DNA of 64,000 nucleotides from Methylobacterium currus (GCF_003058325.1 NZ_CP028843.1:5573001-5637000); one strand, 5' to 3'. Counted from the first letter of the stretch, positions 44,760 through 56,745 are shown. The notes: a model not told the origin generated them from the letters alone. Made by a program: numbers and translations.

Positions 44760-45641
44760 ATGCCCACCCAGATCCGTATCGCCTACCCTTGGCTCGATCG
44801 CGCCGGTCGGCTGTCCCGGTTCAAGCTCGCGGTGTTCCTCCTCGCCCTCGCGCCGGGCCTGTGGTTCACCGCGGCCTACGCCCTCGACCAGCTCGGCGGA
44901 AAGCCGCTGACCGCCTACCTGCACGCCATGGGCGACTGGTCGGTGCGGTTCCTGATCCTGTCGCTCGCGGTCACGCCGATGCGGCGCATCGCCAATGCGC
45001 CCAAGCTGATCCTGGTGCGGCGGATGCTCGGGCTCACCGCCCTCGCCTACGCGCTGTTCCATTTCACCCTGTACATCGTCGACCAGAAGTTCGACCTCGC
45101 CCGGGTGGCGAGCGAGATCGTCTTTCGCATCTATCTCACCATCGGCTTCGCCGGTCTCCTCGGGCTGACGGTCCTCGGCGTCACCTCGACCGACGGGATG
45201 ATCCGCCGCCTCGGCAAGGCCTGGCCGCGGCTGCACCGGCTGGTCTATCTGCTCACCGCTTTGGCGCTGCTGCACTTCTTCCTGCAATCGAAGATCGATG
45301 TCTCGAAGCCGGTGTTCTGGAGCGGGCTGTTCCTCGCCCTGATGGGCTGGCGGCTGATGCATCACCTCAAGGTGCCGAGCACGCCGCTGCCGCTCTTGGG
45401 CCTCAGCCTCGCGGCCGGCCTCGCCACGGCGGGGCTGGAGGCCGCCTGGTACGCGCTTGCCACCGGGGTGCCGGCTGGTGCGGTGCTCGCCGCCAACCTC
45501 GACTTCGCCTACGACATCCGCCCGGCCTGGTGGGTGCTCGGCGTCGTGATCCTGATCGTGCCGCTCAATCTGTGGCAGAACCGGACGACGTCCGGCGGGC
45601 GTGGGCCCGTGGCGCGGCCGGCGCGCACCGTGAAAGCGTGA
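44760..45641 (+). CDS. msrQ: Heme-binding membrane subunit MsrQ
   Basis: The protein has 293 residues from the ATG at 44760. About six to eight hydrophobic helices carry the ferric-reductase-like core, with His in FHFTLY, RLHRLVYLLT and MHHLK. LRFLILSLAVTPMRRI-type sequence is diagnostic of MsrQ (YedZ). It passes electrons from the quinone pool or flavin to the periplasmic methionine sulfoxide reductase MsrP. No msrP gene is next to it or elsewhere in the window, which is unusual. Confidence 0.88.
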   Translation: MPTQIRIAYPWLDRAGRLSRFKLAVFLLALAPGLWFTAAYALDQLGGKPLTAYLHAMGDWSVRFLILSLAVTPMRRIANAPKLILVRRMLGLTALAYALFHFTLYIVDQKFDLARVASEIVFRIYLTIGFAGLLGLTVLGVTSTDGMIRRLGKAWPRLHRLVYLLTALALLHFFLQSKIDVSKPVFWSGLFLALMGWRLMHHLKVPSTPLPLLGLSLAAGLATAGLEAAWYALATGVPAGAVLAANLDFAYDIRPAWWVLGVVILIVPLNLWQNRTTSGGRGPVARPARTVKA

Positions 45642-46168
45642 TCCGGCCTCGCCGGCGGCCATCCGCCTCGGAGAGCCAGCGTCGCCTTTTTTCGGTTGCG
45701 GCAATCCTGGTTCTCTCAAGATAAATCGGTGCAGGGACGGTCGTTCGACGCCACACCGGAGGTGGAAACTCCGATCGAACGACCGTTAGCGCTACTTGGG
45801 CACAATGCCTGATTGCGCAGCACGATCAACGGCTCAGCGGAAGTGGGCTTTTGTGTTGAATTATTGATACAAAAGATTTTTTCAGAAAATAGGCCTAGGT
45901 AGGGCCATACAAAGCTAAATTTTTCTGTGCTTACTTTCGTGACGAGCCGCTTGCTGAAGATGGCACCTGCGTCGAGGGCGATCGTGACGGCGGCGCCTAA
46001 GATTGATGGAGTTGGACCGAGACTGATCTATGCTCGTCCTATACAGTATCTGGGGCGCAGAAAAACTATCGAAACAGCTTACGAAAGAAAAACGTGTTTT
46101 TTGTAGCATATCAACACGACATGCACATCAAACAATTGGGATTCAATTTGACGTGATTTGCAAGGAAG
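45642..46168. other. AT-rich non-coding stretch beside tRNA-Phe
   Basis: This 527-bp interval contains no credible gene. Composition changes sharply: 45841-45900 is about 32% G+C and 46081-46140 about 37%, against well over 65% around it. A hairpin with perfect 12-bp arms (45737-45748 with 45775-45786) lies near its left end. It abuts the 3' end of a tRNA gene, a common integration point, but no integrase or repeated tRNA 3' end was found. Confidence 0.7.
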
Positions 46169-46244
46169 TGGTGCCCGGGGACGGAGTCGAACCGCCGACA
46201 CTGCGATTTTCAGTCGCATGCTCTACCAACTGAGCTACCCGGGC
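46169..46244 (-). tRNA. tRNA-Phe (GAA), copy 1
   Basis: The 76-nt gene includes an encoded CCA end. The acceptor stem is GCCCGGG/CCCGGGC, the D arm AGCTCAGTTGGTAGAGC, the anticodon loop CTGAAAA (anticodon GAA), and the T arm has GTTCGACTC. It is identical to the copy at 46328-46403. Confidence 0.96.
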
Positions 46245-46327
46245 GCACCGGCCGCGCAGGGCGGCGGATCAAGCACCAGAGATCGTCCCGTTCGAGGACG
46301 GCACCACTCACGTCAGGGACGAGGAAG

Positions 46328-46403
46328 TGGTGCCCGGGGACGGAGTCGAACCGCCGACACTGCGATTTTCAGTCGCATGCTCTACCAACTGAGCTACCCG
46401 GGC
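46328..46403 (-). tRNA. tRNA-Phe (GAA), copy 2
   Basis: This copy is identical over 76 nt to the gene at 46169-46244. The eight bases following the CCA end are nearly the same in both, so the duplication includes a little flank. It would be transcribed first, with the second copy 83 bp downstream. Confidence 0.96.
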
Positions 46404-46506
46404 CCGCCGGCTGCGTGGGGCAGCGGCGTTGAGCGGGGGTATAGAGACGCTCGGATCGCCTGTCCAGCCGTCTCGTGCGGGCGCGCGGGCGATTGTTTGC
46501 CGGCGC

Positions 46507-48960
46507 TCACGCATCCGCCGCGCGGCGACGGCGGGGAGCGCGGCCGGGGCTCGCCGGGCCGCGCGGGCGGCGGGCGCGGGGCTTCGTCGCCGAGGCCTCG
46601 CGGGTCGGGGCTTCCCGGGTCGGGGCCGTTTTGCCGCCGGAGCGCGAGCCGTCGCCGCCCGCATGGGCGTCGAGGAAGGCGCGGCAGGCGTTGAAGTCGG
46701 TCTCGATCTCGGGCGGCAGCGCCTCCAGGCGCTTGGCCCGGGCGAGGGAGGCGGCGAAGCGCAGCATCGCCGGGGTCGGGGCTCGGGTCGCACCGTCACC
46801 GGCCGGGGCCGCCTTCGGTCCCGCATGGGTGTTGAGGAAGACCCGGCAGGCGCCGGCGTCGCGCGTGGCCTCGGGGGGAAGGGGGATCCCCTTGCGGGCG
46901 GCCAGGGAACGCGCGAACGACACCATCGCGGCGGTGGGCGCGCGGCCGCGGCGGGGCAGGGCCTCGCCCTCGACCGCCAAGCCCTCGACCGCCAAGCCTT
47001 CAACCGCCAAGCCTTCAACTGCCAAGCGCTCGGCGCCCGAGACCGCGCCGATCAGCGCCTCGACCCGCTCGCGGGTGCGCTGACGGAAGGCCTCGGCCCG
47101 GCGCACGGCCTCGGCTTTGGTCGATGCCCGGCCGATCTCGGCCAGCTCCGATTCGAACACAGCCCGCCCGACCGGGTCGCCATAGGCCGGAAATACCCGC
47201 CGCACCGCGGCCACGAAGGCGAGGCCGACCTCCGTCACGGTGATCGCCGGATCCTTGCCCTTGAGCAGCGTGACGTAGTGGCTCTTCATCAGCTTCGGCA
47301 GCACCGCGTCGCGGGTCGCGGCGGTGCCGAGGCCCTTGGGCTCGGTCGGGTTGGCCGGGTTCTCCAGCGCCCGCTTCAGGGCCGGGTCCTCGACCTGGTC
47401 GATCAGCCGGCCCATCACCACCGGCAGCTCGCCCCGGGTGATGCGCCGGGGCGGCTCGGTCCGGGCGGTCTCGATCGTGGGCTCGCCGCCTGTGCCAGCC
47501 TCGCCGTCGCGGACCGGCGGCAGGCGCCCGGTGGTCGGCTCGTCGTCGGCCTTGGCCTTGCCGGGCACGACCTCGTCCTCGTCGGCCTCGGTGCCGTAGA
47601 GGGCGCGCCAGCCCGGCACCCGCACCACGCTGCCGGTGATGACGAAGCGCCTCGGGCCGAGCGGCGTCGAGATGTCCGCCGTGACCGTGGTGCGGGCGTC
47701 GATCCCGTCGGCCATGTGGGCGGCGAGGAAGTTTTTTGCGACGAGGAGCCAGAGCTTCTGCGCATCGGGCGCGACATCGCCCGGCCCCGGCACCTTGCGC
47801 AGGGGCACGATGGCGTGGTGCTCGCCCGGATCCTTGACGTAATGGCCCTTCGGCCCGCGGCGGATCTGCGGCGTCGCCGGGACGTGGGCGGCGAGGTCCT
47901 TGTCGGCGGTGGCGATCGCCGCGATCACCGCGGCGGCATCCTTGGCTTGCGACTCGGGGAGGTGCACCGATTCGGTGCGGGGATAGCTCAGGAACCCCTT
48001 GTCGTAGAGCGCTTGGGCGTGACGCGCCGTGACTTGCGGGTCCCAGCCGAAGCGCTTGGCGCAGGCCCGGGAGAGCGTGTCCTTGGAGAACAGCTTCGGT
48101 GGTGCCCGTCGCACGTCCTTCTGCACCACCGCGAGCGGGCCGGACCAGCCTTCGGCGGCGTCGCGGATCGTCTCGGCGTCCTTGATCGCGAAGATCTTGT
48201 CCTTCGGTGCGTGCCAGAGCGTCAGGCGGGCGCCGCTTTCGGTCGTGACCGGAAGCGCGATCTTGTAGAAGTCGCGCGGGACGAAATTGCGGATGCGCTC
48301 CTCCAGGTCGGCGAGGATCGCCAGCGTCGGCGTTTGCACCCCGCCGAAGCGCCAGGGCTCGCGGAAGGCCGGCGGGCGCAGGCGCAAGGACACGGCCCGC
48401 GTGCCGTTGAGGCCGAGATGCCAGTCCTCGTATTGGCGGCACAGGGCCTCGAGATAGGCCGCATAGTCGCGCTCGCCGGAATCGTCCTCGCGCGCGAGGA
48501 GCCCGAAGGCCCGGCGGATCGAGATCTCGTCGAGGGCGCCGAGGCGCAGGCGGTCGACCCGGCCGCGCCAGCCCAGGTGCTCCAGCACCTCCCAGGCGAT
48601 CATCGAGCCCTCGCGGCCCGGATCGGTGGCGATGATCACACGCTCGACCCCGGCCAGCGCCTGGCGGATCGCCGCGAGCTTCGGCGCGTGCGACTGGCCC
48701 GAGCGGCCGTGGCCGGGGGCCACCGGCAGGCGCTCCAGGGCGATGGGCAGCGCGTCGAAGCGCCAGGGCTTCCAGTCCGGCCGGATCTCCCCGGGCTCGG
48801 CCGCCTCCAGGAGGTGGCCCTCGGCGGCGACGCAGACCGTGCTCGGCGAGCGGAAGAACCGCTGCACCTGGCGCATCGCCGAGGGCTTCTCGAAGAAGAA
48901 GAGAGTTTTGCCGCGAGGGGACTTGCCGCGAGGGGACTTGCCGGAGGTGGCCTGCGCCAT
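46507..48960 (-). CDS. topB: Type IA DNA topoisomerase (topoisomerase III-like)
   Basis: The protein has 817 residues from the ATG at 48960; a Met 17 codons upstream lacks a ribosome-binding site. The Toprim domain has FFFEKPSA and ATDPGREGSMIAWE; Gly at the second position of the DxG motif is common in TopB. The active-site Tyr is in GFLSYPRTES. It relaxes or decatenates DNA by single-strand passage. The C-terminus carries four LAVEG repeats (46966-47025) and two related ~42-residue modules (RAPTxAMxxFAxSLA...CRxFLxxHAG), then a Lys/Arg-rich tail. A second 15-bp repeat encodes GKSPRGKSPRG near the start. Confidence 0.9.
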   Translation of the reverse strand: MAQATSGKSPRGKSPRGKTLFFFEKPSAMRQVQRFFRSPSTVCVAAEGHLLEAAEPGEIRPDWKPWRFDALPIALERLPVAPGHGRSGQSHAPKLAAIRQALAGVERVIIATDPGREGSMIAWEVLEHLGWRGRVDRLRLGALDEISIRRAFGLLAREDDSGERDYAAYLEALCRQYEDWHLGLNGTRAVSLRLRPPAFREPWRFGGVQTPTLAILADLEERIRNFVPRDFYKIALPVTTESGARLTLWHAPKDKIFAIKDAETIRDAAEGWSGPLAVVQKDVRRAPPKLFSKDTLSRACAKRFGWDPQVTARHAQALYDKGFLSYPRTESVHLPESQAKDAAAVIAAIATADKDLAAHVPATPQIRRGPKGHYVKDPGEHHAIVPLRKVPGPGDVAPDAQKLWLLVAKNFLAAHMADGIDARTTVTADISTPLGPRRFVITGSVVRVPGWRALYGTEADEDEVVPGKAKADDEPTTGRLPPVRDGEAGTGGEPTIETARTEPPRRITRGELPVVMGRLIDQVEDPALKRALENPANPTEPKGLGTAATRDAVLPKLMKSHYVTLLKGKDPAITVTEVGLAFVAAVRRVFPAYGDPVGRAVFESELAEIGRASTKAEAVRRAEAFRQRTRERVEALIGAVSGAERLAVEGLAVEGLAVEGLAVEGEALPRRGRAPTAAMVSFARSLAARKGIPLPPEATRDAGACRVFLNTHAGPKAAPAGDGATRAPTPAMLRFAASLARAKRLEALPPEIETDFNACRAFLDAHAGGDGSRSGGKTAPTREAPTREASATKPRARRPRGPASPGRAPRRRRAADA
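46966..47025 (-). repeat. Four in-frame 15-bp repeats in topB (LAVEG)
   Basis: Units at 46966-46980, 46981-46995, 46996-47010 and 47011-47025 differ by at most three bases. Each encodes Leu-Ala-Val-Glu-Gly. They form a linker before the duplicated C-terminal modules. Confidence 0.9.
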
Positions 48961-49130
48961 GGAAGCGGAACGCTCCTGGACGGGCGGGCGGCCCGAACGA
49001 AGCAGGAACATACCGGAGGTGGGCGGGCTTGGTCAACGGCCGGCTCCTGTGGCGTCGGCCTCGCGAGCCGCTCCGCCGTCCATGCCCGCCCCGCCTCCCC
49101 GAAACACCGCTTGCACCCTGTGCATTCCTC

Positions 49131-49150
49131 ACATAAAGATATCTTTATGT
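49131..49150. promoter_or_regulatory. Probable SahR operator, perfect 20-bp palindrome
   Basis: ACATAAAGATATCTTTATGT is perfectly symmetrical and stands out in GC-rich DNA. It lies 30 bp before the sahR start at 49180. It resembles the ATAAAGATATCTTTAT-type sites I recall for SahR regulators, which sense S-adenosylhomocysteine. It likely controls sahR-metF-metH. Confidence 0.75.
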
Positions 49151-49179
49151 TTGAAGTCGGAGGCGAGGAGCCCGCCGGA

Positions 49180-50169
49180 ATGATCGCCACCGTCCCCTTC
49201 GCCGACGCCCTGGGCGTGCTGCGCGCCGCAGCCGAGGAGACGCGTCTGCGCATCCTGGTGCTGCTCGGCGAGGGCGAGCTGTCGGTCTCCGACCTCACCG
49301 ACATCCTGGGCCAGTCGCAGCCGCGGATCTCGCGTCATCTCAAGCTCCTGGTCGAGGCCGGCCTGGTGGTGCGCCACCGCGAGGGTGCCTGGGCGTTCTT
49401 CCGCCTGCGCGAGGGCACGGCGGGTCTGGTGGCGCCCCTCATCGCCGCCCTCGACGCCGCCGAGCCGCCGCTCTCCGAAGACCGGGCCCGGCTCCAGGCG
49501 GTGCGGGCGCAGCGGGCGGAGGCCGCCCAGAACTTCTTCGCGCGGCTCGCGCCGCAATGGGACCGGGTGCGCTCGCTCCACGTGCCGGAGGCCACCGTCG
49601 AGGCGGCGGTGCTCGAGTCGCTGGGGACCGGGCCGATCGGCAGCCTCGTCGATCTCGGCACCGGCACCGGACGGATGCTCGGGCTGCTCGCGCCCCGCGC
49701 GGCCCGGGCGACCGGTCTCGACGCCAACCACGCCATGCTGTCGGTTGCCCGCGCCAACCTGGAGCGCCAGGGGCTGACCCGGATCGACCTGCGCCAGGGC
49801 GACATCCACGCGCCCCCCTTCGGCCGGGCCAGCTTCGACCTCGTGCTGATCCATCAGGTGCTGCATTACCTCGACGACCCGGCCCGCGCCCTGCGCGAGG
49901 CCGCGCGCCTCGTCGCCCCCGGCGGCCGCCTCCTTGTGGTTGATTTTGCCCCCCACAGCCTGGAATTCCTCCGCGAGGACGAAGCGCATCGCCGCCTCGG
50001 CTTCGCACCCGAGCAGGTCGCCGGATGGCTCTTCGAGGCCGGGCTGACCGACGTGCGGCTGCGCCACCTCGCCCCGACCGGGGGCGCGGAGCACCAGCTC
50101 ACCGTCACGCTCTGGCTCGCCCATCACCCTGAAGCCGCTGCCGGCCTGCCCGACCGCGCCGTCGCCTGA
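49180..50169 (+). CDS. sahR: SahR-like ArsR-family regulator fused to a methyltransferase domain
   Basis: The protein has 329 residues from the ATG at 49180, with GAGGAG nine bases upstream. The ATG at 49147 overlaps the palindromic operator and is unlikely to be used. The winged helix (about residues 5-90) has LGVLRAAAEETRLRILVLLGEGELSVSDLTDILGQSQPRISRHLKLL. The C-terminal part is a SAM-methyltransferase fold with VDLGTGTGRMLGLLAP and HQVLHYLDDPARALREAARLV. In the SahR family this domain is thought to sense S-adenosylhomocysteine. Its adjacency to metF and metH fits control of methionine recycling. No metal-binding Cys pattern of metal-sensing ArsR proteins is seen. Confidence 0.82.
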   Translation: MIATVPFADALGVLRAAAEETRLRILVLLGEGELSVSDLTDILGQSQPRISRHLKLLVEAGLVVRHREGAWAFFRLREGTAGLVAPLIAALDAAEPPLSEDRARLQAVRAQRAEAAQNFFARLAPQWDRVRSLHVPEATVEAAVLESLGTGPIGSLVDLGTGTGRMLGLLAPRAARATGLDANHAMLSVARANLERQGLTRIDLRQGDIHAPPFGRASFDLVLIHQVLHYLDDPARALREAARLVAPGGRLLVVDFAPHSLEFLREDEAHRRLGFAPEQVAGWLFEAGLTDVRLRHLAPTGGAEHQLTVTLWLAHHPEAAAGLPDRAVA

Positions 50170-50195
50170 TCCGCTCTTTCCCGCCGAGGCCGCCG

Positions 50196-51110
50196 ATGAT
50201 CCCCACCGCCTTCCGCCCGAGCCGCGAGAGCCGCCGCCCGATCCGGGTCTCGTTCGAGTTCTTCCCGCCTAAGACCCCGGAGATGGAGGCGACCCTGTGG
50301 TCGTCGATCGAGCGGCTGGCGCCGCTCGGCCCCAGCTTCGTCTCGGTGACCTACGGCGCCGGCGGCTCGACCCGCGAGCGCACCCACAACACCGTGGCGC
50401 GCCTGGTGCGCGAGACCGAGCTGAAGCCCGCCGCCCACCTCACCTGCGTGGCGGCGACCAAGGGCGAGGTCGACGACGTGGTGCGCGCCTATCACGAGGC
50501 CGGCGTGCGCCACATCGTGGCCCTGCGCGGCGACCCGGCGGAGGGAGTCGGCACCGCCTACACGGCGCATCCGGGCGGCTACGAGCGCTCCTGCGACCTC
50601 GTCGCCGGGATCAAGCGCATCGGCGACTTCGAGGTCTCGGTCTCGGCCTATCCCGAGCGCCACCCCGAGGCCGGCTCCCTCGACCAGGATCTCGACGCGC
50701 TGAAGGCCAAGGTCGATTGCGGCGCCGACCGCGCCATCACCCAGTTCTTCTTCGACAACGACCTGTTCTTCCGCTACCTCGACCGGGTGCAGTCGCGGGG
50801 GATCGACATCCCGATCATCCCCGGCATCCTGCCGGTGCAGAACTTCAAGCAGGCCGCCAACTTCGCCCGCCGCACCGGCGCCTCGGTGCCGGATTGGCTC
50901 GCCGCCCGCTTCGAGGGGCTGGAGGACGACGTCTCCACCCGCAAGCTGGTGGCCGCGGCGGTGGCCGCCGAGCAGGTGCTCGACCTCGTCGACCGCGGCG
51001 TCACCGACTTCCACTTCTACACCATGAACCGCGCCGACCTCGTCTACGCGATCTGCCATCTGCTGGGCCTGCGCGCGGCGCCGGCGGCGGCGGAGAAGGC
51101 CGCGGCCTGA
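50196..51110 (+). CDS. metF: Methylenetetrahydrofolate reductase
   Basis: The protein has 304 residues. VSFEFFPPKTPEMEATLW at the N-terminus, VTYGAGGSTRERT, ALRGDPAEG, CGADRAITQFFFDN and the C-terminal DFHFYTMNRADLVYAICHLL are diagnostic. It reduces 5,10-methylene-THF to 5-methyl-THF with FAD, giving the methyl donor for MetH. It begins 26 bp after sahR and is likely in the same operon. Confidence 0.95.
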   Translation: MIPTAFRPSRESRRPIRVSFEFFPPKTPEMEATLWSSIERLAPLGPSFVSVTYGAGGSTRERTHNTVARLVRETELKPAAHLTCVAATKGEVDDVVRAYHEAGVRHIVALRGDPAEGVGTAYTAHPGGYERSCDLVAGIKRIGDFEVSVSAYPERHPEAGSLDQDLDALKAKVDCGADRAITQFFFDNDLFFRYLDRVQSRGIDIPIIPGILPVQNFKQAANFARRTGASVPDWLAARFEGLEDDVSTRKLVAAAVAAEQVLDLVDRGVTDFHFYTMNRADLVYAICHLLGLRAAPAAAEKAAA

Positions 51111-51148
51111 AGCCAAGGCTGCTCCTGCCTCTTCGCCCCGATATGCCC

Positions 51149-51169
51149 CGGGCCGCGTCACGCGGCCCG
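51149..51169 (+). terminator. Hairpin between metF and metH
   Basis: CGGGCCGCG pairs perfectly with CGCGGCCCG around TCA, followed by TCTTGATT. It lies in the 98-bp gap between cotranscribed-looking genes. It may be a partial terminator reducing metH relative to metF. No cobalamin or SAM riboswitch was recognised here. Confidence 0.5.
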
Positions 51170-51208
51170 TCTTGATTCGATTGCCCGACCCGCTGGAACC
51201 CCATCCCG

Positions 51209-54958
<3,750 letters not shown>

Positions 54959-55054
54959 GGGGCGACGGTGCCGCGGCGGTGACCTGCCGCGGCGGCATTC
55001 GCTTGCGTCGAGATCCGTCCGGCTCCATCTCGGAGCGGCAACCCGGAGGCCCGC

Positions 55055-55315
55055 ATGGGCGAGATTGCGGAGCCGTTCTGGACCGATGGCGCCCAGTCAG
55101 TGCGCCTGCCGGAAGGCTGGCGCCGTGAAGGCGAAGCGGTGCAGGTGCGCCGCGAGGGAAATACGGTGATCTTGGAGCCGGTGACCCCGGAACCCAAGCC
55201 GGGGAGCTGGGACTGGTTGCAGGCGCGCATCCGGCTGCTGGATGACGACGTTCCGGCTGCCCTCGACGAGGAAGTATCCGAGCAGGTTCGCCCGGCTGCG
55301 GATCTGCCGGAGTGA
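55055..55315 (+). CDS. vapB: VapB-type antitoxin (AbrB/VagC family)
   Basis: The protein has 86 residues. The swapped-hairpin DNA-binding domain covers about residues 8-50 (WTDGAQSVRLPEGWRREGEAVQVRREGNTVILEP). The C-terminal toxin-binding tail starts at WDWLQARI. Its stop overlaps the vapC GTG start (GTGA). It would normally neutralise VapC and repress the operon. Because the toxin gene is interrupted, this antitoxin may be an orphan. Confidence 0.85.
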   Translation: MGEIAEPFWTDGAQSVRLPEGWRREGEAVQVRREGNTVILEPVTPEPKPGSWDWLQARIRLLDDDVPAALDEEVSEQVRPAADLPE

Positions 55316-55838
55316 AGTTCCTTCTCGATGCCAATGCGGTCTCTGCCCTGTTGCGGAACCACATCGGCATCTGGAGTCGGCTGCGTCGTATGCAGCCGAC
55401 CGACATCGCCATGCCGGCGATCGTGGCCCACGAATCTCTTCTAGGGGCGCATCGCGGGCGGCATACGCGACCGACGCTGACGCAAATCAATGATACCGCC
55501 GCGTCTTCGAACGGACTCGTTCGAAGGCGCTGGCTGAGCCCGAATGGGCGCCGGCGCCGATGCGCCGGACGCTTTCGCATCGACGTGTCGATGCGAAAGC
55601 GCGATGGTATGAATTGCCCCTAGCGATCCTGCCGTTCGATGCCGCCGACGCCCACCGGGCCGGCGAGATCAGGGCGGCATTGTCCCTCGCCGGAACGCCG
55701 ATCGGCCCTTCCGACGTGCTGATCGCCGGTCAGGCGAGCCAGCGAGGGACGGCACCGGTAACCCGCAACGTGAGAGAGTTCCGGCGGGTGCCCGGGCTCA
55801 CGGTGGAGGATTGGGAAGCCGAGGATATCGTCCACTGA
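55312..55838 (+). pseudogene. vapC: VapC PIN-domain toxin gene interrupted by a 118-bp element
   Basis: The 5' part (GTG at 55312, 60 codons to 55491) encodes the VapC start with the first acidic residue in FLLDANAVSALL. Reading then runs into the repeat element. From 55611 a different frame encodes ELPLAILPFDAADAHRAGEIRAALS, IGPSDVLIAGQA and VTRNVREFRRVPGLTVEDWE to the stop at 55836-55838. Deleting 119 bp (55492-55610) joins Asn to Glu in a normal 135-residue VapC. The insertion is therefore frame-disrupting. A truncated product could still be made. VapC toxins are Mg-dependent RNases. Confidence 0.9.
55493..55610 (+). repeat. 118-bp structured element, copy B
   Basis: The same length and ends (ATACC...GGTAT) as copy A, in opposite orientation. 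The stems are 55501-55513/55518-55530 and 55570-55584/55587-55601. Eleven positions differ between copies. Four of these are two compensatory base-pair changes in the second stem (C-G to T-A and G-C to C-G), so pairing is kept. It interrupts vapC. No transposase is encoded. Confidence 0.92.
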
Positions 55839-55917
55839 CCCGGGCTTGACCACCGCACCCACCCCGGCTCAAAGCTTGAGCGGGAGCGCCGGACGGATCG
55901 GGCGGGAAGGATCGGGG

Positions 55918-56343
55918 ATGCGGACAGGACCAGGGAGGCTCGCCCTCGTCGCCGTGGCGGGCGCCATCGTGGCTGCGGCCGGCTGCACCGAATTCTCCTA
56001 CATCTCGAAGACCTATGTCGGCCTCCAGCCGCAGGTGGTCACGATCGGTTGCAACGACCCCTACGAGGTCTACGACCAGCGCCAGCAGCGCAAGGTCCTG
56101 ATCGTGTCGAACCACCTGCGCGAGGTCACGGGCTGCGGCCTGGAGGGCAGGGACCCGGCCCTGACGCGCCGGCGCCGCTTCTCGGAAGCCGCCGCGACCT
56201 ACCTGCGCGAGACGGCGCGGGAGACCTGCACCATCGTCGGCGAGACGGTGTTCACCGATCTCCAGACCGAGTTCGTCTATTCCTGCGCCGAGCCGATCGA
56301 GAAGCCCGGCACCAAGGTGCCGCGCCTGCCGGGCCGCTACTGA
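55918..56343 (+). CDS. Small lipoprotein, unknown
   Basis: The protein has 141 residues from the ATG at 55918. The N-terminus is a lipoprotein signal with the lipobox AAGC near residue 22. The mature part has Cys in VTIGCNDPYEVYDQRQQRKVLIVSNHLREVTGCGLEG and CTIVGETVF...YSCAEP, with four conserved-looking cysteines. No family was recognised. It is probably anchored in the inner or outer membrane facing the periplasm. It stands alone. Confidence 0.72.
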   Translation: MRTGPGRLALVAVAGAIVAAAGCTEFSYISKTYVGLQPQVVTIGCNDPYEVYDQRQQRKVLIVSNHLREVTGCGLEGRDPALTRRRRFSEAAATYLRETARETCTIVGETVFTDLQTEFVYSCAEPIEKPGTKVPRLPGRY

Positions 56344-56376
56344 GGCCTCGGCCCCCGGGGCCTCACTCGCCGACCT

Positions 56377-56589
56377 TCACTCGCCGTCTTGAGCCGGCGG
56401 GTGCGGGAAGGTGCGCTCGGCCGCGTCGCCGGCCGCCGCCAGCATCGCCCGGGCGAAGCGGCGTGCCTCGGCCCGGTCGAGGGCGATCGCCGCCGTGACC
56501 GGCGCGCCGTCGAGGTCGGCGAGGTCCAGTTCGAGCCGCACGCCCGCCTCGGTCGGCGTCACCCGCAGGGTCCAGTCGCGATCGCTCAT
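56377..56589 (-). CDS. Small hypothetical protein
   Basis: The protein has 70 residues. It starts WTLRVTPTEAGVRLELDLADLDGAPVTAAIALDRAEARRFARAMLAAAG, which looks like a short beta-sheet then helix. It converges with the lipoprotein gene. No family was recognised, but the opposite frames are weaker, and codon use is like that of neighbours. Confidence 0.55.
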   Translation of the reverse strand: MSDRDWTLRVTPTEAGVRLELDLADLDGAPVTAAIALDRAEARRFARAMLAAAGDAAERTFPHPPAQDGE

Positions 56590-56745
56590 CCGTCCGCATC
56601 AGCTCTTCGAGGGCGTGAGGCCCAACCATCGGCCCTATAGACCAATTTCCGGACAGGTCGATGGGTTCGCCGCCGTTGACGGCGACAGGGCCGGCATGGT
56701 CGACCCGCGCCGGCACAAATCATGAATCGAACCGAGGAATCGCAG

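Noticed and set aside
46030..46233. Short open frame in the AT-rich region
   Set aside because: It overlaps a tRNA gene and has no ribosome-binding site or family features.
48620..48665. Toprim motif with Gly instead of the second Asp in topoisomerase
   Set aside because: DxGREG is common in TopB-type enzymes, so it does not indicate inactivity.
49147..49179. Upstream ATG for sahR
   Set aside because: It overlaps the palindromic operator and has no ribosome-binding site, whereas the ATG at 49180 has GAGGAG at good spacing.
51111..51208. Cobalamin or SAM riboswitch before metH
   Set aside because: The 98-bp gap is too short for a cobalamin riboswitch and contains only one hairpin.
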